Origin: Acinetobacter gandensis
Lineage (GTDB): Bacteria; Pseudomonadota; Gammaproteobacteria; Pseudomonadales; Moraxellaceae
Reading direction: 5' to 3'
NCBI RefSeq assembly: GCF_001678755.1
Contig: NZ_LZDS01000003.1
Coordinates: 1-64,000, forward strand
Length of the DNA stretch: 64,000 nucleotides
Part shown: positions 8,466 through 17,848 of the stretch, in pieces
Numbering within the stretch: position 1 is the stretch's first letter
How the letters are laid out: each line of letters opens with the position of its first letter
Notes under the pieces: model-generated
Database searches by the model: none
Told to the model about the DNA's origin: nothing
What the model saw: only the letters and a program-made list of their open reading frames with translations
Program-made: the position numbers and the translations under genes

Positions 8466-9092
8466 TTACAGAAAGTTCAGTTGTCGGTGCTGTTGCAGCT
8501 CATCAAAGGAATTAATGCTGTGAAAAAACAGTGCACGGTTTTTAAAACTTGCCACTTGCATGTGCATTTCAACAAAACAGTGCTTTAAACTGCGCTGATT
8601 TTGCTCAAGATGATGTTCTATGGTCGGCAGACTACTTCTTTTGAGCAAGCAAAATGGATACAAGGCTTTTCCATTAATCTCTACAACTGCCACTTCACAT
8701 CTTGGATTACGCTGGATTGCCTGATGTAATCTGGAAATCACTTTGTTCGGAATGTAAGTCACATCACAAGGCACAAATAGCACATAGTCCGATTGCACAT
8801 GTGACCATGCACTTTTCATTCCCATCAGTGGCCCATGAAAGCCCGCTTCATCGTCTTGGAAGTATTGAATCGATGGTATGATCCGTTCATAAATTGAATG
8901 ATCACGATGACTATTAACCCAAACTTTTTCAGCGCGAGATTTGAGCTGCTGATGAATTTTGATGAGTTGAATTTCATTATCAAATTTTTGCAAAAGTTTA
9001 TTGATGCCATTCATTCGGCGTGCTTGTCCACCCGCCAAAATCACCACATCCGTTTCTGCATAGGTTACAGGGATTCGCTGTTTTCTTGTCAT
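8466..9092 (-). CDS. mobA: Molybdenum cofactor guanylyltransferase
   Basis: Attaches GMP to Mo-molybdopterin to give the bis-MGD form needed by NasA. It has the nucleotidyltransferase signature VVILAGGQARRMNGINK near the N-terminus, GPLMGMKSA, and the metal-binding region FVPCDVTYIP. The frame opens further upstream, but ATG 9092 overlaps the nasA stop as ATGA and gives the normal family N-terminus, so it is chosen (208 residues). The position directly behind the MGD-dependent nitrate reductase is functionally apt and suggests co-expression with it rather than with the moa genes. Confidence 0.88.
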   Translation of the reverse strand: MTRKQRIPVTYAETDVVILAGGQARRMNGINKLLQKFDNEIQLIKIHQQLKSRAEKVWVNSHRDHSIYERIIPSIQYFQDDEAGFHGPLMGMKSAWSHVQSDYVLFVPCDVTYIPNKVISRLHQAIQRNPRCEVAVVEINGKALYPFCLLKRSSLPTIEHHLEQNQRSLKHCFVEMHMQVASFKNRALFFHSINSFDELQQHRQLNFL

Positions 9093-11869
9093 TCTGCATA
9101 CTCCGTTTGACACGCTTTAATTAAGCCGCGTATTTCAGGTAAACAAGACCCGCAATTTCCACCTGCTTTCAAGCAAGCAGTGACTTGTTTTTCATTGTTA
9201 ATATTGTTCTCTTTAATGGTTTGAATGATTTTGTTTTTACCAACTTTAAAACAACTACAGACTAATGGTCCGTCATTATTACCCATTGACATCGCTTGAC
9301 CCGCCAACAATGCTTTGCGGTGCATTGCACTTAAACGTTCACGTTTAAATAGGCTTGCCAACCAGTCGCGATCAGGCAATAAATCTGTAGGTGCAATATA
9401 TAAACTTGCAATAAGCACGCCATTTTTCAGCACCACACTGTGGGAGATTTGTGCCGATTGATCTTCTAAATTGAGCCATTCAAAATCTTCATCGGTAAAT
9501 GGCAACAAACGTTTTAACTGTTCTGTGGTCGTGCTGAATTTTTGCCGATCCGCCAGCTCAAAACGCACTGCTTTGGTTTGCATGACTTTGGTCCACCACA
9601 CTGTTTTTTGAATCGTTGGCTGAACAATGTGCTCAAAACCTTGTCGCACATACAGCACACCTTGCCACTGGATATAAAAGGGCTGAATTGTCACAGGCGT
9701 ATGCTTAAATTCAGGTTCACCTGAAATCGCATCCACCACTGGATTAACCACTTTGCCAATTCGGGCATCTGATGCAACTTGATCATTCCAATGAATCGGC
9801 GCGAAGATTTGCCCGCGACGAATATTGTCGCCAATCTGTGCGCGTAATACACATAATCCCCACTTCGAGCGCACTTCAATCAGTTCGCCATCTTTAATGC
9901 CATATTTCAGCGCATCATTTGGATGCAGTTCGCAATACGGTTCAGCACGATGATTGGCTAAATTTGCAGATAATCCTGTGCGGCTCATGGTGTGCCATTG
10001 GTCACGGATTCGGCCAGTATTCAAAATCAGCGGGTATTCTTGATCCGTTTGATTTACAGGATCTATGGCGCTAGTCGCAATAAATTTAGCTTTGCCATTG
10101 GCATGGCTAAATTCGCCTTGTTGAAATAATCTTGAGACATCAGCATCTACTTGATTTTTATCTATAACAGGCCACTGTATTGGCGCTAGTTCATCATATT
10201 CTTCAGCTGTTAAATGACTTAAACCTTGTAAGTTAAAATAGCGAAAATGACTGGTTTCATTCCGCTCTGCTAATGGTGCATTTTCATAGCTAGAAAGCTG
10301 ACCATGTTCAATAAAAATCTCATGACTATTTATATAATTAAAGCCAGAAAAGCCCATTTTTTTTGCTACTTGTGCAATCGCCCACCAATCGGCTTTAGCC
10401 TCATCAGGCGCATCTAAAAATGCGCGTTGCCGTGAGATACGGCGTTCAGAGTTAGTGACCGTGCCGTCTTTCTCTCCCCAACCGAGCGCAGGTAACAATA
10501 CATCTGCATATGCAGTGGTATCTGTATCTTGGCATATGTCTGATACCACCACCAATTCACATTGCTCTAAAGCCCGTTTGATTTGATCCGCATCTGGCAT
10601 GCTGACCACAGGATTGGTCGCCATAATCCAAATGGCTTTAATCTTGCCGCTTTCCACTGCCTGAAATAGATCGACTGCTTTTAGCCCAACCGAATCTGCA
10701 ATGTACGGGCTTTGCCAAAACTGCTGTACCAATTGACGATGACTTGGATTGTCCAAATCCATATGACTTGCCAGCATATTGGCCAGACCGCCAACTTCAC
10801 GACCACCCATAGCATTTGGCTGACCTGTCATTGAAAATGGCGCAGCACCTAATTTGCCAATTTTTCCAGTCAGCAAATGACAATTAATAATACTGTTGGC
10901 TTTATCTACCCCACGCGAAGATTGATTCACCCCCATTGAAAATAGGCTCATGATTTTTTCAGTTTGAGCAAATTTTTCAAAAAATAACTGTAATTTTTCA
11001 ACTGAAATACCTGTTCGCGTTGCTACAGATTCAATTTCAGATTCTGATGTGCTGCTCTCTAGAGCTTGCGCCAAACCATCGGTATAATTCTGAATAAATG
11101 CATGATCTGCATAGTTATTTTTAGAGAGATATTGCAGTAAGCCATTGAACAGCGCTACATCTTGCCCAGGTAAAATTGGCAAATGTAAATCTGCTGCTTC
11201 ACAAGTACTGGTAAAACGCGGGTCAATAACCACAACAAATAAGTCGCGCTGCTCTTTGGCTTTCATAATGCGTTGATACAGCACAGGATGACACCAAGCA
11301 GTATTTGAACCCACCAGCACGACCATGTCTGTATGTTCAAAATCTTCATAGCTCGCTGGAACTAAGTCTTCCCCAAAAGCACGTTTATGTGCAGCCACTG
11401 CAGACGACATGCAAAGACGTGAATTGGTATCAATATTGGCTGTGCCCAAATAGCCTTTAACAAATTTATTCACCGCATAATAGTCTTCAGTCAGCAGCTG
11501 TCCTGACACATAAAATGCAATACTGTCACGGCCATAATCATCAATACATTGTTGAAATTTATCAGCTATGGTTGTAATTGCTGTATCCCAATTAGATTGT
11601 ATGCGGTTCGCTTTTCGCCCAAGCATTGGATGCAGAACACGAGTTTCTAAGCCAAGCGTATCTGCCAAATTACTGCCTTTAATGCAAAGTTTTCCATAGT
11701 TTGAAGGATGATTTAAATCTCCCTCTACCGTAACTTTTTGCCCCAAAGCTGTTTGTGTTACTTTGGCCGTTACTCCACATCCAACACCGCAATATGGACA
11801 TGTGGTTTGTGTAGTTTTTACATTTGCTGCGGTGGAGCTATGCAGTTCCACAAGAGGAATACTATTCAT
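9089..11869 (-). CDS. nasA: Assimilatory nitrate reductase catalytic subunit
   Basis: Reduces nitrate to nitrite in the cytoplasm using bis-MGD and a [4Fe-4S] cluster. From the chosen start, Cys24, Cys27 and Cys31 (CPYCGVGC) begin the cluster motif, and the likely Mo-ligand cysteine lies in SRLCMSSAV. Molybdopterin-binding and C-terminal MGD domains follow. The last 60 residues are a BFD-like [2Fe-2S] domain (CSCFKVGKNKI, CLKAGGNCGSC), as in Klebsiella-type NasA. A TTG at 11926 opens the longest frame, but AGGAG at 11880-11884 lies ten bases before ATG 11869, which gives 926 residues. It is co-directional with the NirD-NasC fusion; 270 bases holding four hairpins separate them. Confidence 0.94.
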   Translation of the reverse strand: MNSIPLVELHSSTAANVKTTQTTCPYCGVGCGVTAKVTQTALGQKVTVEGDLNHPSNYGKLCIKGSNLADTLGLETRVLHPMLGRKANRIQSNWDTAITTIADKFQQCIDDYGRDSIAFYVSGQLLTEDYYAVNKFVKGYLGTANIDTNSRLCMSSAVAAHKRAFGEDLVPASYEDFEHTDMVVLVGSNTAWCHPVLYQRIMKAKEQRDLFVVVIDPRFTSTCEAADLHLPILPGQDVALFNGLLQYLSKNNYADHAFIQNYTDGLAQALESSTSESEIESVATRTGISVEKLQLFFEKFAQTEKIMSLFSMGVNQSSRGVDKANSIINCHLLTGKIGKLGAAPFSMTGQPNAMGGREVGGLANMLASHMDLDNPSHRQLVQQFWQSPYIADSVGLKAVDLFQAVESGKIKAIWIMATNPVVSMPDADQIKRALEQCELVVVSDICQDTDTTAYADVLLPALGWGEKDGTVTNSERRISRQRAFLDAPDEAKADWWAIAQVAKKMGFSGFNYINSHEIFIEHGQLSSYENAPLAERNETSHFRYFNLQGLSHLTAEEYDELAPIQWPVIDKNQVDADVSRLFQQGEFSHANGKAKFIATSAIDPVNQTDQEYPLILNTGRIRDQWHTMSRTGLSANLANHRAEPYCELHPNDALKYGIKDGELIEVRSKWGLCVLRAQIGDNIRRGQIFAPIHWNDQVASDARIGKVVNPVVDAISGEPEFKHTPVTIQPFYIQWQGVLYVRQGFEHIVQPTIQKTVWWTKVMQTKAVRFELADRQKFSTTTEQLKRLLPFTDEDFEWLNLEDQSAQISHSVVLKNGVLIASLYIAPTDLLPDRDWLASLFKRERLSAMHRKALLAGQAMSMGNNDGPLVCSCFKVGKNKIIQTIKENNINNEKQVTACLKAGGNCGSCLPEIRGLIKACQTEYAE

Positions 11870-11951
11870 TTCTGCTTTGCTCCTTACATCCAATCTTAAT
11901 AAATTGGGGGTTATGATCGATTTCAAAAACTGACTAAAAATCTAGGTTCAA

Positions 11952-12062
11952 GATGATAGTGGCTATCACGTGGTGGCATGGATGCCACCGTTGGGCGGGG
12001 GTACATGGATGTACCCCTCGCCCAACAAAGGATTTTTGTCACTTTTGATCCTTCAAAAGTGA
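11952..12062. repeat. Four tandem perfect or near-perfect inverted repeats
   Basis: Four hairpins follow one another almost without spacers. 11954-11968: TGATAG/CTATCA, loop TGG. 11972-11989: GGTGGCAT/ATGCCACC, loop GG. 11990-12026: a 17-18 base stem starting GTTGGGCG with loop GG and one inserted T. 12039-12062: TCACTTTTGA/TCAAAAGTGA, loop TCCT. They occupy the gap between nasA and the upstream NirD-NasC gene. None has a proper U-tract on the minus strand. This could be a REP-like palindromic element, an mRNA processing or stabilising block, or an attenuator. The pairing is seen directly; the role is unknown. Confidence 0.85.
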
Positions 12063-12142
12063 GTCAATACCTATATGCAAATAGAATTAACGTAAAATGA
12101 AAAATTGAGGTCGTGATTGTTATTCTTCCGATGAATAATGAA

Positions 12143-13753
12143 TCAACCCGCTTTCTTTAAAGCAAAATCTTTACCAAACAATAATTTATTTCGAATAGAA
12201 GAAATTGAGCTTTGATCCGCAATCAGTTCGGCATACCATGCACCATCATCAGTATCGCCAAATAAAACCGCACCGATGACCTTATCTTTTTGAATAATAA
12301 TGCGTTTATAAATCTGACGTTTTTCATCATTTAAAATGATGTCCTCAAAATCATCTAATGGTTCAAAGTTTCCAGCTGAAAACACATCACAACCACTCAC
12401 CTTTAACTGTGTAGGCACCGTGGGTGCTTTGAAGGTCAGGCTGCCATGCTCAGCCAAGTGCGATGCACAAATGAAGGCTTGCCCCCAAAGCGGTTCAACC
12501 AAACCAAAAGTTTGATTTCGATGTTCAATGCATTCACCAACTGCATAAATACTTGGGTCATAAGTTTGCATGGTGTCATTAACCAACACGCCGCGGTTAC
12601 AGCGTAGCCCCGCACTTTGCGCCAATGCCATATTCGGACGAATCCCCACAGCAAAGACCACTAAATCTGCATCCAATACTGTGCCATCTTTTAAATGCAC
12701 AGATTTAACATGACCATCTTCTCCAATTAAGCTTTCGGTATTGGCTTCAGTAATAATACGGATGCCCTTTTGCTCAATCGATTTTTTTAGCATATGACTG
12801 GCTTTAGTATCCAATTGACGGTCCATAATTCGATCCATCAAATGCAATACCGTGACATTCATACCACGCTGTTTTAAGCCATAAGCCGCTTCTAATCCCA
12901 ACAATCCACCACCAATTACGACTGCATTTTTCGCACGTTTAGCCATATCCAGCATTATGTTTACATCGTAAATATCCCGAAAACTCAGTACGCCTTTTAA
13001 ATCAGCACCAGCGATTGGCGGTACAAAAGGCGTCGAACCAGTGGCTAATATTAAACGGTCATAATCCACCACAATGCCGGTTTCGGTATAAACCTGTTTG
13101 CGAGGACGGTCGATGCGCACCGCGCGATCACCAGCAATAAAATGAATGCCTTTGTCTGCATACCACGCAGGTGGATGCAGCATAATATCTTCAATGGTTT
13201 TATCACCAGAAAGCACTGGAGACAGCATGATACGGTTGTAATTGCCCCAAGGCTCTTCACCAATCACGGTAATCTCATAACGTTCGGGTGCCATATCCAG
13301 CAGATCTTCTAAGCAGCGCATACCTGCCAACCCATTACCAATCAGCACCAGCTTCATTTTTTCCTGTGCTAATCCATTGTTGGTGATATAGGTTTTTTGC
13401 GCCGTTGGGCTAACAAAAACTTTGCCCTGTTCAATCTTGCTTGGAAACACCAGCAGTTTTTGCTCTTTGTCTTCCAAGCAGCGCCCTGTAGCGAGACTAA
13501 AATGCTGTTTATAAATTGGCGACGCTACCACACGCTCACCCTGTAAATCTCCTACAATACCGCGCGACATTACAAAGGCTTTGCTGAATGGGTCTTGATT
13601 GCTGAGCGCATAGACGCGTTTTTCTGAACCGACACGGAAAATAGCAATTTGCTGATTTTCAATGAGTGCTCCAACACCTGTATTAGGCGTAATATCTTCT
13701 AATGCGCAGATTTCAACCCAGTCCAGTTCATTCATTTCTTTTAAAATTGTCAT
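12143..13753 (-). CDS. NirD-like domain fused to NAD(P)H:FAD oxidoreductase (NasC-like)
   Basis: Two modules in about 536 residues. Residues about 10-115 match the nitrite reductase small subunit NirD (YALSNQDPFSKA, ASPIYKQHFSLATG). As in E. coli NirD, the Rieske cysteine and histidine ligands are absent, so no [2Fe-2S] is expected there. From about residue 130 comes a pyridine-nucleotide oxidoreductase: FAD motif LVLIGNGLAGMRCLE, LILATGSTPFVPP, and NAD motif VVIGGGLLGLEAAYGL. It resembles the FAD half of NirB and the NasC electron-transfer subunit, and has no siroheme or BFD domain. It could therefore feed electrons to NasA while also supplying the NirD partner of NirB. ATG 13753 has AAGGA at a good distance; ATG 13759 is too close. 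Confidence 0.88.
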   Translation of the reverse strand: MTILKEMNELDWVEICALEDITPNTGVGALIENQQIAIFRVGSEKRVYALSNQDPFSKAFVMSRGIVGDLQGERVVASPIYKQHFSLATGRCLEDKEQKLLVFPSKIEQGKVFVSPTAQKTYITNNGLAQEKMKLVLIGNGLAGMRCLEDLLDMAPERYEITVIGEEPWGNYNRIMLSPVLSGDKTIEDIMLHPPAWYADKGIHFIAGDRAVRIDRPRKQVYTETGIVVDYDRLILATGSTPFVPPIAGADLKGVLSFRDIYDVNIMLDMAKRAKNAVVIGGGLLGLEAAYGLKQRGMNVTVLHLMDRIMDRQLDTKASHMLKKSIEQKGIRIITEANTESLIGEDGHVKSVHLKDGTVLDADLVVFAVGIRPNMALAQSAGLRCNRGVLVNDTMQTYDPSIYAVGECIEHRNQTFGLVEPLWGQAFICASHLAEHGSLTFKAPTVPTQLKVSGCDVFSAGNFEPLDDFEDIILNDEKRQIYKRIIIQKDKVIGAVLFGDTDDGAWYAELIADQSSISSIRNKLLFGKDFALKKAG

Positions 13754-13773
13754 GTTCATTATCCTTATTCTAT

Positions 13774-16320
13774 TTACGCTTCTACCACTGGAATACGGCT
13801 ACCATCACGTTCTGCCTCATTTTTAGGGCGAATTTGACCGCGGACCGAAGCAAATTGAATATGCGGATCATTTTGCTGTTCAGCTTTGGCATTCACAAAA
13901 GTGACAAAGCGTTTGCGCACTTCAGGGTCTTCCACCGCAGTACGCCATTCATCTTGATAAGTTCCGACAACATGGCTCATGCGACGTTCTAATTCAGCCG
14001 CGACACCTAAAGAATCATGCACAACAACATCTTTTAAATAATCTAAACCTCCTTCCATATTGTCGCGCCACACAGAAGTCCGTTGTAAACGATCCGCAGT
14101 TTGGATGTAGAACATAAAGAACCGGTCGATATATTTGATTAAAGTTTGTGTATCTAAATCAGATGCTAAAAGCTCTGCATGACGTGGTTTCATACCGCCG
14201 TTGCCACATACATAGAGGTTCCAGCCTTTTTCTGTGGCAATCACGCCCACATCTTTACTTTGTGCTTCTGCACATTCACGAGTACAGCCAGACACTGCCA
14301 TTTTAAGTTTGTGTGGAGATCGCAGTCCTTTGTAACGATTTTCTAGGAAGATGGCTAAACCCACAGAATCATCTACACCATAGCGGCACCATGTACTGCC
14401 AACGCATGATTTCACTGTTCTTAATGACTTACCGTAGGCATGCCCAGATTCAAAGCCAGCTGCAATTAACTTTTCCCAAATTTCAGGCAATTGATGCACT
14501 TGCGCACCAAACATGTCTACACGCTGACCACCCGTTAATTTGGTATATAGGCCATATTCTTTCGCAATCTGCCCCACTGCAATTAAACCATCTGGGGTGA
14601 CTTCACCACCTGCCATACGTGGTACAACAGAATAAGAACCATCTTTTTGAATATTGCCCAAGTAGTAGTCATTGCTGTCTTGCAGGCCTGCATGGCTTGG
14701 CTTCAGCACAAAATCATTCCAACAAGAAGCCAAAATATTAGCTGCCGTTGGTTTACAGATATCACAACCCAATCCATGACCATGCTGCTGAATCAAATCA
14801 TCAAAAGTTTTAATTTCATTGACGCGAACCAAGTGATACAGCTCTTGGCGTGAATACGCAAAATGCTCACACAGATGGTTATTGACTGTAACTCCTTGAC
14901 GCTGCAATTCCGATTTTAGAACTTGAGTCACCAGCGGCGTGCATCCTCCACAAGCCGTTGCGGCTTTAGTACATTTCTTTAATGCGCCGAGTGATGTTGA
15001 ACCGCCTGCAATCGCTTCGCAAATATCTGCCTTAGACACGTTATTGCATGAACAAATGGTGGCGCTGTCAGGCAACAGATCAACACCACTACCACCTGCT
15101 TTTGCAGAAGATTGCTCAAAACCTGGCATGATTAAACTTTCAGGATTTTCTGGAATAGCCAATCCATTCAGCATCATTTGCAGTAAATCGTTATATTCTT
15201 TGGCGCAGCCCACCAGCACAGCGCCAAGCAGTTGAGTTTTTGCGGCATCCACTACAATCTTTTTATACACCTGCGCTGCTTCATCCGCATAAAAATAGCT
15301 GAGCGAATTTGGCGTCATCGCATGTGCATCACCTACCGATGCCACATCTACCCCCATCAGTTTGAGTTTGGTGCTCATATCTGCACCTGCAAACTCAGTA
15401 CAGCTTTGTTCCATCACATGTTTGGCTGCAATGCGTGCCATGTCATAACCCGGTGCCACCAAGCCATAAATTTTATTTTGCCAAAGTGCACATTCACCAA
15501 TGGCATAAATATCTGGGTTCGAGGTTTGGCAGTAATCATTAATAGTAATACCGCCACGTTCACCAATACTTAAACCACTTTGACGCGCTAACTCATCACG
15601 TGGACGGATACCCGCTGAGAACAAAATAATGTCGGTTTCTAACTCTGAACCATCACCAAACTTCATCACATGCTTAGCATTTGCGCCATCTTCAATACAA
15701 GACGTAGCTTTTTGCGTATGAACTTTCACCCCTAGATTTTCGATTTTTGAACGTAAAACTTTACCGCCCAAATCATCAATCTGTACTGCCATTAAACGTG
15801 GAGCAAACTCTACCACATGCGTTTCTAGGTTTAAGTCGCGTAAGGCTTTGGCAGCTTCTAAACCAAGTAATCCACCGCCAATCACTACACCTGATTTAGC
15901 ATTTAAACTTGCAGCACGAATCGCATCTAAATCCTCAATCGTACGGTACACAAAGCAATTTTTACGGTCATTACCCGGAATAGGCGGCACAAACGCATAA
16001 GAACCAGTAGCAAGTATCAGCTTGTCATAACTTAAGACATCACCATGATTGGTCATCACTGTTTTATTGAGTTGATCAATTTCAATGGCTTTGGTGCTTA
16101 GACGCAGGTCAATACCATAGGCATCTGCAAAATCACTACGACATAAGGTTAAGTCTTTGGCTGACTTGCCACTGAAATACTCAGTTAAATGTACACGGTC
16201 ATAGGCTAAGCGTGGCTCTTCGGCTAAGATGGTGATTTCAACTTCATCACCTGCGAGCTCTAAAACCGATTCGATAAACTTATGGCCGACCATGCCATGA
16301 CCAATCATGATAATTTTCAT
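13774..16320 (-). CDS. nirB: NADH-dependent assimilatory nitrite reductase large subunit
   Basis: Reduces nitrite to ammonium with NADH in the cytoplasm. Modules in order over 848 residues are: FAD binding (IIMIGHGMVGHKF), NAD binding (VVIGGGLLGLEAAKAL near residue 145), BFD-like [2Fe-2S] (CSCNNV and CGGCTPL near 425-465), and a sulfite/nitrite-reductase half domain with the siroheme/[4Fe-4S] cysteines (CVGSTWCRYG and CTRECAEAQ near 640-690). All ligand cysteines are visible. GGAG lies seven bases before ATG. No free-standing nirD follows; the NirD-like domain is at the N-terminus of the next protein. Confidence 0.95.
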   Translation of the reverse strand: MKIIMIGHGMVGHKFIESVLELAGDEVEITILAEEPRLAYDRVHLTEYFSGKSAKDLTLCRSDFADAYGIDLRLSTKAIEIDQLNKTVMTNHGDVLSYDKLILATGSYAFVPPIPGNDRKNCFVYRTIEDLDAIRAASLNAKSGVVIGGGLLGLEAAKALRDLNLETHVVEFAPRLMAVQIDDLGGKVLRSKIENLGVKVHTQKATSCIEDGANAKHVMKFGDGSELETDIILFSAGIRPRDELARQSGLSIGERGGITINDYCQTSNPDIYAIGECALWQNKIYGLVAPGYDMARIAAKHVMEQSCTEFAGADMSTKLKLMGVDVASVGDAHAMTPNSLSYFYADEAAQVYKKIVVDAAKTQLLGAVLVGCAKEYNDLLQMMLNGLAIPENPESLIMPGFEQSSAKAGGSGVDLLPDSATICSCNNVSKADICEAIAGGSTSLGALKKCTKAATACGGCTPLVTQVLKSELQRQGVTVNNHLCEHFAYSRQELYHLVRVNEIKTFDDLIQQHGHGLGCDICKPTAANILASCWNDFVLKPSHAGLQDSNDYYLGNIQKDGSYSVVPRMAGGEVTPDGLIAVGQIAKEYGLYTKLTGGQRVDMFGAQVHQLPEIWEKLIAAGFESGHAYGKSLRTVKSCVGSTWCRYGVDDSVGLAIFLENRYKGLRSPHKLKMAVSGCTRECAEAQSKDVGVIATEKGWNLYVCGNGGMKPRHAELLASDLDTQTLIKYIDRFFMFYIQTADRLQRTSVWRDNMEGGLDYLKDVVVHDSLGVAAELERRMSHVVGTYQDEWRTAVEDPEVRKRFVTFVNAKAEQQNDPHIQFASVRGQIRPKNEAERDGSRIPVVEA

Positions 16321-16366
16321 ATTGTTACTCCAATGCTTTAGATATTTCTGCTGATTCTTGGCTGTT

Positions 16367-17716
16367 TTAGTTTTGTGCTTCAGCTAAGCTGCGTTCATGT
16401 ACGGCTTGTTCAAATAAACGCTGTTCTTTTTCTTTGTGCTCGACAGAGAAGCGAATCATCAGTACGCAACTTGCTGCAATCACCACCAGGCCACCCAGCA
16501 CCATTAAAGTCGTTTGAATATCCAACATACCTTTGAGTAAAAAACCTGCTGCCACTGCACCGACGTTACCGCCCGCACCAATAATGCCTGCCACACCACC
16601 TAAGGCATCACGATCAATAAATGGCACCAAAGCATAAGTTGCACCACACGCCATATGGGTAAATAAGGCAAATACCGTCATCGCAAGGATGGCTAAAATT
16701 GGCGTGTGCATTTGTGAGAAAAGAATAAGGAACAGTCCTTCAAGCAGAATCATCGCAAATAACACTTTTGTACGACCATCTAAGCCTTTTTTAGTTGCCA
16801 CTTTATCTGAAACAATGCCGCCAAGCGCACGAGCAAATAGCGCCAACAAGCCAAAGATCCCTGCAGCCATGCCTGCTTCTTTTAAGCCAAATTGGAAATT
16901 GTCGACGTAGTAAAGTGCAATGATGTTATGAATAAAGATTTCAATACCAAAACATGCAGCATAAGCACCAAATAAAATCCATACACGGTAATTACGTGCT
17001 GCGTGCATTAATATCGCTACACCGCCTTTCTTATCTGAACCAACAGCAATGCCTTGCGCACGTAGCTCTTTAAAATCACCTTGCGGGCAATCTTGTGTAA
17101 ATTTCCAATATAAAGCGCCAACAATCAGCATCATTACACCTGGAACAATCAGCGCAATTCGCCAGCCCATCGCTTGCTCAACACCAAACATCACCAAAGC
17201 GCCTAGCATTAATGGCATTAGGGCTTGAGTCGCGCCGCCGCCTGCATTACCCCATCCCGCAGTTGCAGCATTTGCTGTTCCAACTACATTTGGTGCAAAC
17301 ATAATGCTGGTGTGATATTGCGTAATCACAAAGCTTGCGCCAATCGCGCCAATGAGGAGACGAAAGAATAAGAAGGATTCATAACTATTGGCTGAAGCCA
17401 CTCCAAACACTGGAATACTGCCAATAATCAACAAAGCCGTATAGGTTTTGCGTGGGCCGTATTTATCACATAAAGGCCCAACAATTAGACGGACTAAAAT
17501 CGTGATAGCGACCGCAGCAATATTAATATTGGCGATTTGGTCTTTGGTCAGATGGAATTCACCTGCAATGACTGGCATTAAGGGGGCGCAGGCAAACCAA
17601 GCGAAAAAGCAAACAAAGAATGCGAGCCAACTCATGTGGAAGGCCCGCATTGCTGCTGAAGTAAAGTTAAATAGATTTATTTTTGTCGCTTTTTTAGCAT
17701 TTAAATTTGAAGACAT
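16367..17716 (-). CDS. narK: MFS nitrate/nitrite transporter
   Basis: Inner-membrane importer of the nitrate/nitrite porter family, about 449 residues and twelve hydrophobic segments. It has the NNP-type elements LIVGPLCDKYGPRKTY between TM2 and TM3 and glycine-rich GWGNAGGGATQ in TM5; a similar glycine-rich IGAGGNVGAVAAG segment occurs in TM11. ATG 17722 directly abuts AGGAG (17723-17727), so ATG 17716, six bases further on, is taken as the start. As first gene of the operon, it is preceded by a sigma-54-type promoter and an ANTAR-type leader. The symbol could equally be nasF or nrtP; whether it also exports nitrite cannot be seen. Confidence 0.92.
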   Translation of the reverse strand: MSSNLNAKKATKINLFNFTSAAMRAFHMSWLAFFVCFFAWFACAPLMPVIAGEFHLTKDQIANINIAAVAITILVRLIVGPLCDKYGPRKTYTALLIIGSIPVFGVASANSYESFLFFRLLIGAIGASFVITQYHTSIMFAPNVVGTANAATAGWGNAGGGATQALMPLMLGALVMFGVEQAMGWRIALIVPGVMMLIVGALYWKFTQDCPQGDFKELRAQGIAVGSDKKGGVAILMHAARNYRVWILFGAYAACFGIEIFIHNIIALYYVDNFQFGLKEAGMAAGIFGLLALFARALGGIVSDKVATKKGLDGRTKVLFAMILLEGLFLILFSQMHTPILAILAMTVFALFTHMACGATYALVPFIDRDALGGVAGIIGAGGNVGAVAAGFLLKGMLDIQTTLMVLGGLVVIAASCVLMIRFSVEHKEKEQRLFEQAVHERSLAEAQN

Positions 17717-17749
17717 AACCATCTCCTGACTGAACTGAACGCATTGGGT

Positions 17750-17780
17750 ACTCTGCTATGTCGCTAACACATTGCAGAGT
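17750..17780 (-). promoter_or_regulatory. Third leader hairpin before narK
   Basis: The stem ACTCTGC/GCAGAGT encloses a 17-base loop that can pair further. Its 5' arm contains a second GACTC, identical to the 3' arm of leader hairpin P1, so P1 and this stem can compete for the P1 5' arm GAGTC. No U-tract follows, so it is not a clear intrinsic terminator. It lies 23 bases before the ribosome site. Confidence 0.5.
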
Positions 17781-17788
17781 CGATCAGA

Positions 17789-17806
17789 ACGGACGTCGTT
17801 GGCCGT
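17789..17806 (-). promoter_or_regulatory. ANTAR leader hairpin P2
   Basis: Read on the minus strand: ACGGCC-AACGAC-GTCCGT. The stem has one C-T mismatch and a six-base loop AACGAC with A at position 1 and G at position 4, the loop signature recognised by ANTAR proteins such as NasR and NasT. It is 14 bases downstream of P1. Confidence 0.65.
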
Positions 17807-17820
17807 CTTACAAATTTTTA

Positions 17821-17836
17821 GAGTCTTCTTTGACTC
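17821..17836 (-). promoter_or_regulatory. ANTAR leader hairpin P1
   Basis: Read on the minus strand: GAGTC-AAAGAA-GACTC. A perfect five-base stem carries a hexaloop with A1 and G4. Together with P2 it forms the paired hexaloop motif bound by ANTAR domains in nas and eut leaders. The predicted sigma-54 transcript starts within a base or two of this hairpin. The cognate regulator is probably the adjacent NasT. Confidence 0.75.
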
Positions 17837-17848
17837 AGTGTTTAATAA

